A DNA stretch of 64,000 bases from Candidatus Zixiibacteriota bacterium (GTDB lineage Bacteria > Desulfobacterota > Binatia > UBA9968). The stretch spans positions 1 through 64,000 of the forward strand of contig DATLYW010000048.1 in NCBI GenBank assembly GCA_035574315.1, in the 5' to 3' direction. A program made the translations under genes and the position numbers. Each line of letters starts with the position of its first letter. Position 1 is the stretch's first letter. Below are positions 52,476-61,088 of the stretch, one piece after another. Below the pieces are notes generated by a model. It was not told where the DNA came from. It did no database searches and was given only the letters and a program-made list of their open reading frames with translations.

Positions 52476-54422
52476 TCAATCCATGCCCGGTTTGCGCTCG
52501 GCCCCCCCGATGCGCTGTCCGCTCGTCTCGCCCCAGTCGACCTCCACCAGCTTTTGAGGTCGTAACGCCCCTAGCCGCTTCAGGTTCGGGCAATCGCTCC
52601 GGTGAATCGAAATGCCGCCTCCTTGCGCTGTGACGTATCCGCCGACGGCGTCTCCCGGGGCGGGCGTGCAACACCCGGCGATCTTCGTCAAAACGTTGCT
52701 CGCGCCCTGCACTCGCAGGCCGAGGCGCAAGGGGGGCAAGGCTGCCGGCGCGCTCGGCGCGGGCGGCGGAACCTGAACGCCGAGCGCGTGGCCGAGCCGC
52801 GCGGAACCGATATCGCCGCGGCCGATGGCTGCCAGCAAGTCTTCAGGGCGACGCATTCCGAAGCGTTTGGCGAGTTCGGCGATGTTGATCTCCGGAAGGC
52901 CCAGTCGCCGGTGCTCGCGGTCCAGCACCGCCCGGCCCTGGGCCACATGTGCCTCATGATCCTGCTGCTTGAACCAGCGCCGGACCTTGGCACGCGCGGA
53001 GGCGGTTTTCAGATACCCGAGGTTGGGGTTCAGCCAGTCGCGGCTGGGACGGCCTTCCCGCGCCGTCAGGATCTCGACCTGCTGGCCGCTGGCGAGGGAC
53101 ATCGTGAGCGGGACCATAGCCCCGTCGACCTTCGCGCCGCGGCATCTGTGCCCGACCTGGGTGTGAATCGCGTAGGCGAAGTCGAGCGGCGTGGCGCCAG
53201 CGGGGAGATCCACGATATGGCCCTGCGGCGTGAGCACGTAGATCCGGTCGTGGAAAGCCGCCTGCTTGAAGCGGTCGATAAGGTCGACGCCGCGGGATGC
53301 GCTCTCCCCGGCCTTCAGGAAGTCGCGGGACCAGGCGATGCGCCTTTGCAGACCTTCTTTGTACTGCCAGTGGGCCGCCACTCCCAGATCGGCGTAGCGG
53401 TGCATGGCGAAGGTCCGGATTTGCACCTCTATCGTGACTCCCTCCGGCCCAATGACCGCCGAGTGCAGGGACTGATAGCCGTTGGGTTTGGGTTTGGCGA
53501 TGTAGTCGTCGAACTCATCGAGGATGGGCTCCCACAGCCCGTGCACGACGCCCAGCGCCGCGTAACAGTCGCTCACCTCGTCGACCAGGATCCGAAAACC
53601 GAGGACATCGAAGACGTCCCCGATCTCGATCCCTTTTTGCCGCATCTTGTTCCAGACGCCATAAACGTGTTTGGGGCGCCCGCTGATTTCGGCCCTGATC
53701 CCGGCGCGCTGCAGCTCTTCGCTCAGGCGCGAAACCACCCGGGCGATGTAGCGCGCGCGATCCGCGTGCCTTCGGTCGAGGCCATCGGAGACGCGCTGAT
53801 AGGCTTCCGGCTCGAGGTATCGAAAAGCGAGGTCTTCGAGCTCCTGCTTGAGCTGCCAGACGCCCAAGCGGTTGGCGAGCGGCGCGAAAACCTCGAAGGT
53901 TTCTCGAGCGAGGGTGCGCCGTGTCTCGGCCGGGGCGTTCTCCGCCGCGCGCAGAGCGCAAAGCTGGTGCGCCAGGCTCGCGAGCACCACCCGCGGGTCC
54001 TCCGCGATCGTCAAAAGCATCTGCCGCAGGCGATTCGCCTGCAAAGCCTCGGTCGCCGTCTTGCGCAGATCTTTGAGATTGGCGATCCGAAGAGCGCCTC
54101 GCGTAAGGCTGGCGGCTTGTGCGCCCGCCCACTTCTCTATCGCCTCTGCACCGACCGCACCCCGTTCGAGCAACGGCAATAGCAAGGCGGCCGCGCAGGT
54201 ATCGGCGTCCATGCCGAGTTTACCCAGGAGCTCGCCGGCTTGTGCGCCCTGATCCGCAGGCTCCCGGAGTCGTTCGTCCTCGGAAACCCTGGCGGCCACC
54301 AGCATACGGGCGCGTTCCAGGCTGCTCGCACCGGCTCCCGGAACGGGACCCTGGCCCGCCTCGACGGGCGCTTCCGAGCGAGGCAGCTCCTTTCCCGGCA
54401 ATGTGATGCGGTCGGAATTCAT
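52476..54422 (-). CDS. relA: RelA-type (p)ppGpp synthetase lacking the C-terminal ACT domain
   Basis: A 648-residue stringent-response enzyme. The N-terminal hydrolase domain lacks the HD motif (AAALLLPLLERGAV instead), and the synthetase carries the EFDDYIA (EXDD) signature of monofunctional RelA, after GRPKHVYGVWNKM and before PKPNGYQSLHSAVIGPEG. Then come TGS (IYVLTPQGHIVDLPAGATPLDFAYAIHTQVGHRCRGAKVDG), the helical domain and a zinc-finger/RIS segment (GCCTPAPGDAVGGYVTAQGGGISIHRSDCPN). The protein ends 20 residues after VEVDWG, where homologues continue into an ACT/RRM domain. A separate ACT gene lies 276 bases upstream on the same strand. Confidence 0.93.
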   Translation of the reverse strand: MNSDRITLPGKELPRSEAPVEAGQGPVPGAGASSLERARMLVAARVSEDERLREPADQGAQAGELLGKLGMDADTCAAALLLPLLERGAVGAEAIEKWAGAQAASLTRGALRIANLKDLRKTATEALQANRLRQMLLTIAEDPRVVLASLAHQLCALRAAENAPAETRRTLARETFEVFAPLANRLGVWQLKQELEDLAFRYLEPEAYQRVSDGLDRRHADRARYIARVVSRLSEELQRAGIRAEISGRPKHVYGVWNKMRQKGIEIGDVFDVLGFRILVDEVSDCYAALGVVHGLWEPILDEFDDYIAKPKPNGYQSLHSAVIGPEGVTIEVQIRTFAMHRYADLGVAAHWQYKEGLQRRIAWSRDFLKAGESASRGVDLIDRFKQAAFHDRIYVLTPQGHIVDLPAGATPLDFAYAIHTQVGHRCRGAKVDGAMVPLTMSLASGQQVEILTAREGRPSRDWLNPNLGYLKTASARAKVRRWFKQQDHEAHVAQGRAVLDREHRRLGLPEINIAELAKRFGMRRPEDLLAAIGRGDIGSARLGHALGVQVPPPAPSAPAALPPLRLGLRVQGASNVLTKIAGCCTPAPGDAVGGYVTAQGGGISIHRSDCPNLKRLGALRPQKLVEVDWGETSGQRIGGAERKPGMD

Positions 54423-54698
54423 CGCCTACGACCCGCCGAAAGCCGCACCGGCCTCAGTCTCCCTGGTTGCTTCAGTCTCGCAGTTTCGGCTCCGCAACGT
54501 CTACACTTACAAATTAGCAGGCGGCTGGCCGAGCGCCAATAACAGCCGAGGCTGCTCGGCTGCGGGTCGAAGGTTTCAAAGGCTCAAGGCGAAGAACGGA
54601 CGAACAAAACCGGGGCCCCCCGGTGGGTGCGAGAGCCGACGCGGCGGAGAAACGGGACAAAGGACGGCGCTTCGCGAACGAGGGAGGCGCCGGGCCGT

Positions 54699-55142
54699 TC
54701 AACGGGCTTTTTTCTTGCCTGCGGCCGCCTTGCGAACGATCGCGGCGCATTTGGCGGCGTCCGCGTCGGATTCGAAGCCGAAAACCGCTGAAAATTTTCG
54801 GCCCACGACCTGCGCGACGAGAAAATCGATGTTGACGCCCGCATCGGCGATCGATTGAGCCGTCTGGTACCCGAGCCCCGGCCTGTTGTCGCCCTCGACG
54901 AGCAATGCTGGAATGGCGGAGGCCGCGAACCCCGCTTCCCGTGCCGCGGCCACGGCCTTCTTCCCGGCAACCGGATAGAGCTCGATGGCGGCTCTGGATT
55001 CCTCGCGGGGAAAGCGATAAGCCATTACCACGTGGATGTCCGTTCCCGCGTGGGCTAGAGGCGCCAGGGCGTTGGCGAGAATACCCGGCTTGTTCTCTAC
55101 CTCTTTGCGCCACAGCACGATCTTTTTCACGGTGACTGCCAT
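54699..55142 (-). CDS. ACT domain protein
   Basis: A 147-residue protein with two ACT-like modules: VENKPGILANALAPLAHAGTDIHVVMAYRFP (about 16-45) and GDNRPGLGYQTAQSIADAGVNIDFLVAQVVGRKFSAVFGF (about 83-122), then a Lys/Ala-rich tail. ACT domains usually bind amino acids and regulate enzymes in trans or in cis. No catalytic domain is attached. GGGAGGAACTCGGC precedes ATG 55142. It lies upstream of relA, which lacks its own ACT domain. Confidence 0.85.
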   Translation of the reverse strand: MAVTVKKIVLWRKEVENKPGILANALAPLAHAGTDIHVVMAYRFPREESRAAIELYPVAGKKAVAAAREAGFAASAIPALLVEGDNRPGLGYQTAQSIADAGVNIDFLVAQVVGRKFSAVFGFESDADAAKCAAIVRKAAAGKKKAR

Positions 55143-55253
55143 GCCGAGTTCCTCCCTTCGTTTGGCTCGATTTTATTGCGGACCGGCCATCCCCGCAACC
55201 GTGGCTTTCGATCATGGGTCGTGAGAGAACGATGGTATTAAGGAGGAGCGAAA

Positions 55254-55523
55254 ATGGCTAATGATACGGGGGAAGTACCGCTTGGCCGCGTGACTCACTA
55301 CTATTCCCACCTCAACGTCGGCATCATCGAGCTCACCGACGGCGACCTCAATGTCGGCGACACGATCCACATCAAGGGCAAGCATACCGACTTCAAGCAG
55401 ACGGTCGATTCCATGCAGATCGAGCATCAGAACGTCACCCATGCCGACAAAGGAAAAACCGTGGGAATCGCGGTGCGGGAGAAGGTAAGAGAGCACGACC
55501 GGGTGTTCAAGGCCGGTGGCTAG
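55254..55523 (+). CDS. Translation elongation factor-like protein (EF-Tu domain II fold)
   Basis: An 89-residue beta-barrel protein resembling domain II of translational GTPases: LGRVTHYYSHLNVGIIELTDGDLNVGDTIHIKGKHTDFKQTVDSMQIEHQNVTHADKGKTVGIAVREKVREHDRVFKA. No GTPase domain is attached. Similar small proteins are widespread and unstudied. AAGGAGGAGCG precedes ATG 55254. It converges with the downstream MFS gene. Confidence 0.9.
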   Translation: MANDTGEVPLGRVTHYYSHLNVGIIELTDGDLNVGDTIHIKGKHTDFKQTVDSMQIEHQNVTHADKGKTVGIAVREKVREHDRVFKAGG

Positions 55524-55617
55524 ACCGACCGGTGACCGGGAACCGAGAACCGCGACGGACAAAGGCTGCGCCAGGTAGTGATGACAGAAGGTCGTTCAAA
55601 TTTGGCGCAATGATTTT

Positions 55618-56886
55618 TCACAGGGGCTTCGCTGCCAGGCCGGTGGCTTTGCGCCAGGCAGGGTCCAGGCTCGCAAAAAGCAGTCCCGCCAACACGTAGA
55701 CACCGACCAGCGACCACAGGAGCGGCTCGTAGCTCTGCCAGCGATCGAAGACCGCGCCGGAGATCACGGGGCCGAGCACGCTCCCCCAGGTGTAGAAGAG
55801 GGTCATGTAGCCGCGGATCTTCGCGTAGTGCTTCCTGCCGAAGAGATCGCCGACCACCGCCCAGCCGAGCGGAAAGGTGCTCTCAACGGCGGCAAAGAAG
55901 ACCGTGAAGAGGACCAGGACCCAGAGCGAGCCGCTGAAGATGGGAAGGAGCATGGCGGCGCCGCCCACGAACAGGATCGAGGCCGTGAGGCGCGGCTTGT
56001 CGCTTCGATCGGCGGCCCAGCCGAACACGAGCGTCGAGGCCATCCCCAAAAACGCGTAGGTGCTGAGCAGGAAAGCGGCTTGCTGCTCGCTCAGCCCTTT
56101 CCAGACCATCAGCGGCACGAAGTGAACGCCGATCGCGTGGTAGCAGGCGTTGCGGATGCCGGCCGCCATGACCGATCCCCAGAACGGGAACGACCGCAAC
56201 GCCTCGCCCACCGTGACCTCGACTTCCGCTGCCGGCGGCGCCTCGCTCCTGCCCGCTGTCGCGACCGGCGATTCGCCTCCGTCGGGCCGCAGCCCGACGC
56301 TCTCGGGCGAGCGGCGGATGGTGAGAGCCAGCGGAACGCCGACCGCGAGAAAGAGGAGGCCCGCCGCGGCGGCGCCCCAGCGCCAGCCCCAGGCCTGGAC
56401 GGCGGCGCTCAAGAGCGGCGCGATCAGGACGCCGCCGAGCCCGAAGGAGGCGCTGCTCACGGTGATCGCGCGGGCACGGTAGCGGATGAACCACGTGTTG
56501 ATCAGCACCATCGGGGCGTGCATGAAGCCGCCCGCGTGCGCCAGCGAGATCACGCCGAGATAGACGATCAAAAAGCCGGCGTAGCTCTCGACCTGCGAGA
56601 GCAGAAGATAGCCCAAGCCCATGAGCAGTGCCGCAGCCAGCATCACAGGCTTGGGGCCATAGCGGTCCAGCAGGTGGCCGACGACCGGCCCTTCGATCGC
56701 GCCCTCGGCTCTGGCGAGGGAAAAAGCGAGCGACGTCGAGGTGCGATTGAGGTTCAGATCCTGACTGAGCGGGAGGAAAAAGACGGTAAAGCCAAAGCTG
56801 TGGAGCCCGGCGCCGAGCACTCGCAGCGCACACGAAGCGGCCACCATCCACCAGCCGTAGAAGATTCGGGTTGTTTTTTCCGGCAA
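55618..56886 (-). CDS. MFS transporter (OFA/monocarboxylate-like)
   Basis: A 422-residue 12-helix transporter. Family features are FYGWWMVAASCALRVLGAGLHSFGFTVFFLPLSQDLNLNRTSTSLAFSLARAEGAIEGPVVGHLLDRYGPKPVMLAAALLMGLGYLLLSQV and, in the second half, FGWAADRSDKPRL. The GHLLDRYGPK loop is the MFS inter-helix 2-3 motif. This group includes oxalate/formate and monocarboxylate carriers; substrate is not determinable. It is followed upstream by 152 bases containing TTGAAC units and then the iron-type binding-protein gene. Confidence 0.9.
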   Translation of the reverse strand: MPEKTTRIFYGWWMVAASCALRVLGAGLHSFGFTVFFLPLSQDLNLNRTSTSLAFSLARAEGAIEGPVVGHLLDRYGPKPVMLAAALLMGLGYLLLSQVESYAGFLIVYLGVISLAHAGGFMHAPMVLINTWFIRYRARAITVSSASFGLGGVLIAPLLSAAVQAWGWRWGAAAAGLLFLAVGVPLALTIRRSPESVGLRPDGGESPVATAGRSEAPPAAEVEVTVGEALRSFPFWGSVMAAGIRNACYHAIGVHFVPLMVWKGLSEQQAAFLLSTYAFLGMASTLVFGWAADRSDKPRLTASILFVGGAAMLLPIFSGSLWVLVLFTVFFAAVESTFPLGWAVVGDLFGRKHYAKIRGYMTLFYTWGSVLGPVISGAVFDRWQSYEPLLWSLVGVYVLAGLLFASLDPAWRKATGLAAKPL

Positions 56887-57038
56887 ACGCGCGGTCCTGG
56901 CACAGGAAATATAAATTCAAAATCCATTAACATAAGCCGCGCCCTTTAACCACTGCCCTCCCGCCGTCTCAAGCTCGGCGTCCAGCGTTCTCCTCTCCCA
57001 TTTACATTCATCTGGACGGCTTGAACGGTTCGAACCTC

Positions 57039-58046
57039 CTACTTGAACATCTCCCTTAGCTTCCGGCCCCAGCTCTCCAGCTCCGCCTTCGCGGGAAGGG
57101 ACATGACCACGATCTGATCGTCCCTCACGTCCTTCTTGAAGCGATGCTCGACCTCGGGATGGAAAACGTACTCGCCGAGATCGCCGAAGACCTTCTGCGC
57201 CTCGGGCCCGAGGAAAAAGTCCGCAAACAGGCGCGCGGCGTTGGGATGCGGCGCCTGGCGGTTGATCGCGACGTAGCTCACCGAGGCGAGATAACGGTCC
57301 ATGCGCACGTACTCGATCGGCCCGGGGAACTGGTACTTGTCCTTGATGTAGCCGATCGCCACCTGCACCTCTCCCGCCGTCAGCGGCTGAATGGTGTCGG
57401 AGAGGCTGCGGCCGAGGCGCGGTTCCTGCTTTGCCCACCCTTCCACCACGCTCACCCATTTCGGCCCGAGGAGCTTCTCGAGATTGAGCACGAACTGCAG
57501 CGTGGTCACATGGATGCCCGGGTTGGCCATGCCGAATTTTCCCTTCCACTTCGGCTCCGCCAGATCCTCCCAGCGCCTGGGCGCCTCGGCGGGCTTGAGC
57601 AGCCGGTTGTTGTAGTTGAGGCCGTAGGGCAGCACGCGCCATGGCGTCATCCTGCGTTCGGCGGTGCGGAACTGCTTCGGGAAGCTCTTCGCCGCGGGCG
57701 GCTCGAAATCCGCGAACAGGTTCCGTTCGTTGAGCGCCGTCACCACGACCTCGTTGCCCAGCGTCACGTCGAAGCCCGGCCTCCCCGCCCGCGCCTCGGC
57801 GAGGCTGCGGTTGATCAGCTCGGTGGCGTCGCCCCGCCAGTGGCGGAGCTTGATTCCGTACCGCTTTTCGAACAGATCGCCGATCGCCTTGGACGCATTG
57901 ATGGTGATTGCCCCGTAGAACATCACCTCGCCTTCCTTCTTCGCCGCCTCGACCGTCGCCGGCGAGATCTGTGCCGGCGCCGCCGCGGGAAGGAGCGCGC
58001 ACCAGAACACGGCTGCCGCAACCCATTTCTTCTTGTCCGTCGTCAT
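57039..58046 (-). CDS. Extracellular solute-binding protein (AfuA/FbpA-like)
   Basis: A 335-residue periplasmic binding protein of the group that includes ferric and spermidine/putrescine binders. Signal peptide WVAAAVFWCALLPAAAPAQ; then VEAAKKEGEVMFYGAITINASKAIGDLFEKRYGIKLRHWRG, LPYGLNYNNRLLKPAEAPRRWEDLAEPKWKGKFGMANPG and NRQAPHPNAARLFADFFLGPEAQKVFGDLGEYVFHPEVEH. The YN(N/T)..L and P..W.DL..P.WKGK patterns are diagnostic. ATG 58046 follows CGGAGGAGAAG. No permease or ATPase gene is adjacent, and ligand identity is open. Confidence 0.9.
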   Translation of the reverse strand: MTTDKKKWVAAAVFWCALLPAAAPAQISPATVEAAKKEGEVMFYGAITINASKAIGDLFEKRYGIKLRHWRGDATELINRSLAEARAGRPGFDVTLGNEVVVTALNERNLFADFEPPAAKSFPKQFRTAERRMTPWRVLPYGLNYNNRLLKPAEAPRRWEDLAEPKWKGKFGMANPGIHVTTLQFVLNLEKLLGPKWVSVVEGWAKQEPRLGRSLSDTIQPLTAGEVQVAIGYIKDKYQFPGPIEYVRMDRYLASVSYVAINRQAPHPNAARLFADFFLGPEAQKVFGDLGEYVFHPEVEHRFKKDVRDDQIVVMSLPAKAELESWGRKLREMFK

Positions 58047-58177
58047 CTTCTCCTCCGTAGTGCAATCCAGAAACCTAGCGCCGTCGGGAGCGACAGTCAA
58101 AAGCTCGCGCTTCCTTGACACCGTTTCCGAAGTGAGTCAACTCTGAGAGATCTTTTGCCGCGAGCCGCGCCCCAGCA

Positions 58178-59731
58178 GTGAGTACCACGCGAGCAATCCC
58201 GGAAGAACCCACGCCACGCCGCACAATCGCCGTGGCCGGCGTCATGCTGGTCATCTTCCTTTTCGCCATCGACGCCACCATCGTCAGCACGTCGATGCCC
58301 ACCATCGTGGCCCGGCTCGGCGGTCTGGAGCTGTACGGCTGGGTCTTCTCCATCTACATGCTTACCTCGGCTCTGAGTACTCCGGTCTTCGGCAAGCTCG
58401 CCGATCTGTTCAGCCGGCGGCGGTTGATGCTCGCTGGCATCGCGGTTTTCGTCGTCGGGTCCACCCTCTGCGGCATGGCCTGGAGCATGAAAGCTCTGGT
58501 CGTGTTCCGGGCGATCCAGGGTCTCGGCGGCGGCGCCATCTACGCCCTCTCGTTCATCATCGCGGGCGTGCTCTATCCGCCCGATCGCCGCGCCCGGGTT
58601 CAGGGCGTGATCAGCGGCATCTGGGGCGTCTCTTCCGTCCTCGGGCCGCTGGCGGGCGGCCTGATCGTCGAGCACGCGAGCTGGCGCTGGGTCTTTTTCG
58701 TCAACCTGCCGATCGCCGCGCTTTCGGTCGCGTTGATCGCGACCGGTCTGCGGGAAGCCGAAGCGGAGCATCGCGTGCCGAAGCTCGACCTCGCCGGCAC
58801 GGCGGCGCTCCTGGCCGCGCTGATGCTCATGTTCTACGCGCTTTCCCACGGAGCCCACAACCGCCGTCCGCTCAATCCCGAGGTGCTGTCGCTGCTCGGG
58901 CTCTCGGCGGTGTTCCTGACCGCCTTCTATCTCATCGAGAGGCGCGCCGAGGAGCCGGTGATTCCGCTCGACCTTTTTCCGATCCCTCTCTACCGCGTGT
59001 CGTCGGCCGTGGCCGCGCTGGCGGCAATGGGCGTGTTCGGGGCGATCAGTTATCTCCCGCTCTATCTGCAGGGAGTGACGGGCCTCGCCGCGTCGCGCGC
59101 CGGCGCCGTGCTCCTGGTCTTGAGCCTCGGCTGGACGGTCGGAAGCCTGATCGCCGACCCTGTGATCAGACGGGGCGGCTATCGCTTCGCCGCCGCGGCG
59201 GGAATGGCATCCATGGCGCTCGGCTATTCCGTCTTCGTCTTCGCCGCGAGCGCAGGCGGCGTGCCAGCCGTGGTCGCCGGCGGCTGCCTGATCGGCGTCG
59301 GCATGGGTATGGCCAACCTCACGAGCCTGGTTGCCGCCCAGAGCGCGGTGCCCATGCGGCGGATCGGCGTGGCGACCTCGACGATCATGCTGTTCCGGAC
59401 CTTCGGTGGTGCCTTTTGCATCAGCCTCATGGGCACCGTCCTGCTCGACCGGATGCAGCACGGGCTGCAGATGCTCGATGGCGCCTCCGATCTCCCCGGC
59501 TCCCTGCGCGGGCGGATCGCCGACCCGCAGTACCTGCTCGAACCCGCGGCGCGCGCCACGATCCCCGCTTCGCTCCTGCCGAAGCTCACCTCGCTTCTCG
59601 CCGACGCGTTGTGGTACGCGTTCCTCGTCGGTCTCCTCCTGATGATCGCCGGGCTGGCGGCGAGCCTGTGCATGCAATCTCGAGCGCCGCACGGCCCGAC
59701 CGGAAGGGACTCCGGGCGCGCAATCGTTTGA
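58178..59731 (+). CDS. DHA2-type multidrug MFS transporter (EmrB/QacA-like)
   Basis: A 517-residue exporter with 14 predicted helices, as expected for DHA2. The N-terminal LFAIDATIVSTSMPTIVARLGGLELYGWVFSIYMLTSALSTPVFGKLADLFSRRRLMLAGI and FRAIQGLGGGAIYALSFIIAGVLYPPDRRARVQGVISGIWGVSSVLGPLAGGLI carry motif 1 (D(A/S)TIV), motif A and motif C. The start is GTG 58178. Drug or metabolite specificity is unknown. It diverges from the solute-binding protein gene. Confidence 0.92.
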   Translation: MSTTRAIPEEPTPRRTIAVAGVMLVIFLFAIDATIVSTSMPTIVARLGGLELYGWVFSIYMLTSALSTPVFGKLADLFSRRRLMLAGIAVFVVGSTLCGMAWSMKALVVFRAIQGLGGGAIYALSFIIAGVLYPPDRRARVQGVISGIWGVSSVLGPLAGGLIVEHASWRWVFFVNLPIAALSVALIATGLREAEAEHRVPKLDLAGTAALLAALMLMFYALSHGAHNRRPLNPEVLSLLGLSAVFLTAFYLIERRAEEPVIPLDLFPIPLYRVSSAVAALAAMGVFGAISYLPLYLQGVTGLAASRAGAVLLVLSLGWTVGSLIADPVIRRGGYRFAAAAGMASMALGYSVFVFAASAGGVPAVVAGGCLIGVGMGMANLTSLVAAQSAVPMRRIGVATSTIMLFRTFGGAFCISLMGTVLLDRMQHGLQMLDGASDLPGSLRGRIADPQYLLEPAARATIPASLLPKLTSLLADALWYAFLVGLLLMIAGLAASLCMQSRAPHGPTGRDSGRAIV

Positions 59732-59786
59732 CAGCCGCGGCCTGCTCCCGCTACACATTCAAATAGCACTTCCACTTCTCAGGAAA

Positions 59787-61025
59787 ATGAACGAGCATCG
59801 GTCTTCGGCCGCTCCCGTAGCCGTCGGGGTTTCCGCTTTCGAGGCGACCGAGCAGCAAAAGCGCCTCGCGCTGAGCTTCATCAGCGCCTGCCACACCCTC
59901 AATCATCTCCAGTACAGCATCACGTCGGTTGTCTATCCCGTCGTGATGAGAGAGCTGGGATTCGGCCTGCTCCAGCTTGGCATGATCTCCGCCGTTTCGA
60001 GCTTCGTCGGTCAGGGGCTTCAGGTCGTCTACGGCTTCTTCGCCGGGATGTTCAGGCGGACGGCGATACTCGGCGCGGGCAACGTGCTCGTGGGCTGCAC
60101 CTCAATGATGCAGTCGCTGGTCACGAGCTATCCTCAGCTGCTCGTCGCGCGGGCGGTCATCGACGCGGGCTCCAGCCCTCAGCACCCGCTGGGGTCGAGC
60201 ATCCTGTCGCGTTACTTCCCGAAAGCGCGCGGCTGGGCGCTCACGTTTCACCACTCCGCGGGCAATCTCGGCTCTTTCATCGGCCCGGCGCTGGCCTCCC
60301 TGGCCCTCCTTTACCTCGGGTGGCGGACGACCTTCGTGGTTTTCGGGATGCTGAGCCTTGTCGCGGGCCTGGCGCTTTTTTTCCTCCAGGAGCAAGGCCC
60401 GGTCCTGGACGAGACCCGGAGCCGCAGGGGCAGGCTCAAAGCGAATTTCAGGGCCTACGCGATCTGCCTGAGAAACCGCAAGATCCTGCTGACGTCGATG
60501 GTGCTGATGGTGGGCGCGGCCGGGCGCGGCACGGGAATCAACGCCACCTATCTCGTGCCGTTCTTCATGGACCGCTTCGACGTCAGCGCCTCCACGGGTG
60601 GCCTGCTGTTGACGTTGATGCAGGGCGCGGGGCTGGTCGGCCCGCTGGGGATCGCATGGTTTTCGGACCGCACGGGAAAGCGCGCCCTCGTCACCCAGGC
60701 GACGCTTCTCGCCTCGGCTCTCATGACCGTCGCTCTGGTGCAGCACTCGACCCTGGGCCCCCTTTTCTATCTCAATCTGGTTCTCTACGGCGCGGTGGTC
60801 CAGGCGCGCGGCTCCCTCACGCAGACGATGATCGGCGATTTCGCCACACCCGAGCTGACCGACGCCGCCTTTTCCATCTATTATTTCGTCGGCTTCATCT
60901 CGGGACCCATCTGGACGCTGATCGCGGGCTACGTCATGGAGCACTACGGCTTCGCCCCTGCGTTCTACGTCGCCGCGTCGACTTACATTGCCGGCATGTT
61001 CCTGCTGTTCTTCGTGCGTGAATGA
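59787..61025 (+). CDS. MFS transporter
   Basis: A 412-residue 12-helix major facilitator protein: LSFISACHTLNHLQYSITSVVYPVVMRELGFGLLQLGMISAVSSFVGQGLQVVYGFFAGMFRRTAILGAGNVLVG, with a central loop rich in Arg, and a second half opening MVLMVGAAGRGTGINATYLVPFFMDRFDVSASTGGLLLTLMQGAGLVGPLGIAWFSDRTGKRALV. The ACHTLNHLQYSI opening resembles fosmidomycin-resistance-like and related families, but the assignment is uncertain. It follows the DHA2 gene by 55 bases. Confidence 0.88.
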   Translation: MNEHRSSAAPVAVGVSAFEATEQQKRLALSFISACHTLNHLQYSITSVVYPVVMRELGFGLLQLGMISAVSSFVGQGLQVVYGFFAGMFRRTAILGAGNVLVGCTSMMQSLVTSYPQLLVARAVIDAGSSPQHPLGSSILSRYFPKARGWALTFHHSAGNLGSFIGPALASLALLYLGWRTTFVVFGMLSLVAGLALFFLQEQGPVLDETRSRRGRLKANFRAYAICLRNRKILLTSMVLMVGAAGRGTGINATYLVPFFMDRFDVSASTGGLLLTLMQGAGLVGPLGIAWFSDRTGKRALVTQATLLASALMTVALVQHSTLGPLFYLNLVLYGAVVQARGSLTQTMIGDFATPELTDAAFSIYYFVGFISGPIWTLIAGYVMEHYGFAPAFYVAASTYIAGMFLLFFVRE

Positions 61026-61043
61026 GCCGAGCCAACCGGACGG

Positions 61044-61069
61044 GCACGGGAGGAGATTGCTTCCCGTGC
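61044..61069 (+). terminator. Terminator hairpin between convergent MFS and TAXI genes
   Basis: GCACGGGA (61044-61051) pairs perfectly with TCCCGTGC (61062-61069) around a ten-base loop, 18 bases past the MFS stop. A CTTTTT run follows 15 bases later on the plus strand. Confidence 0.45.
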
Positions 61070-61088
61070 TCTTCCGGGCGAAATCTTT

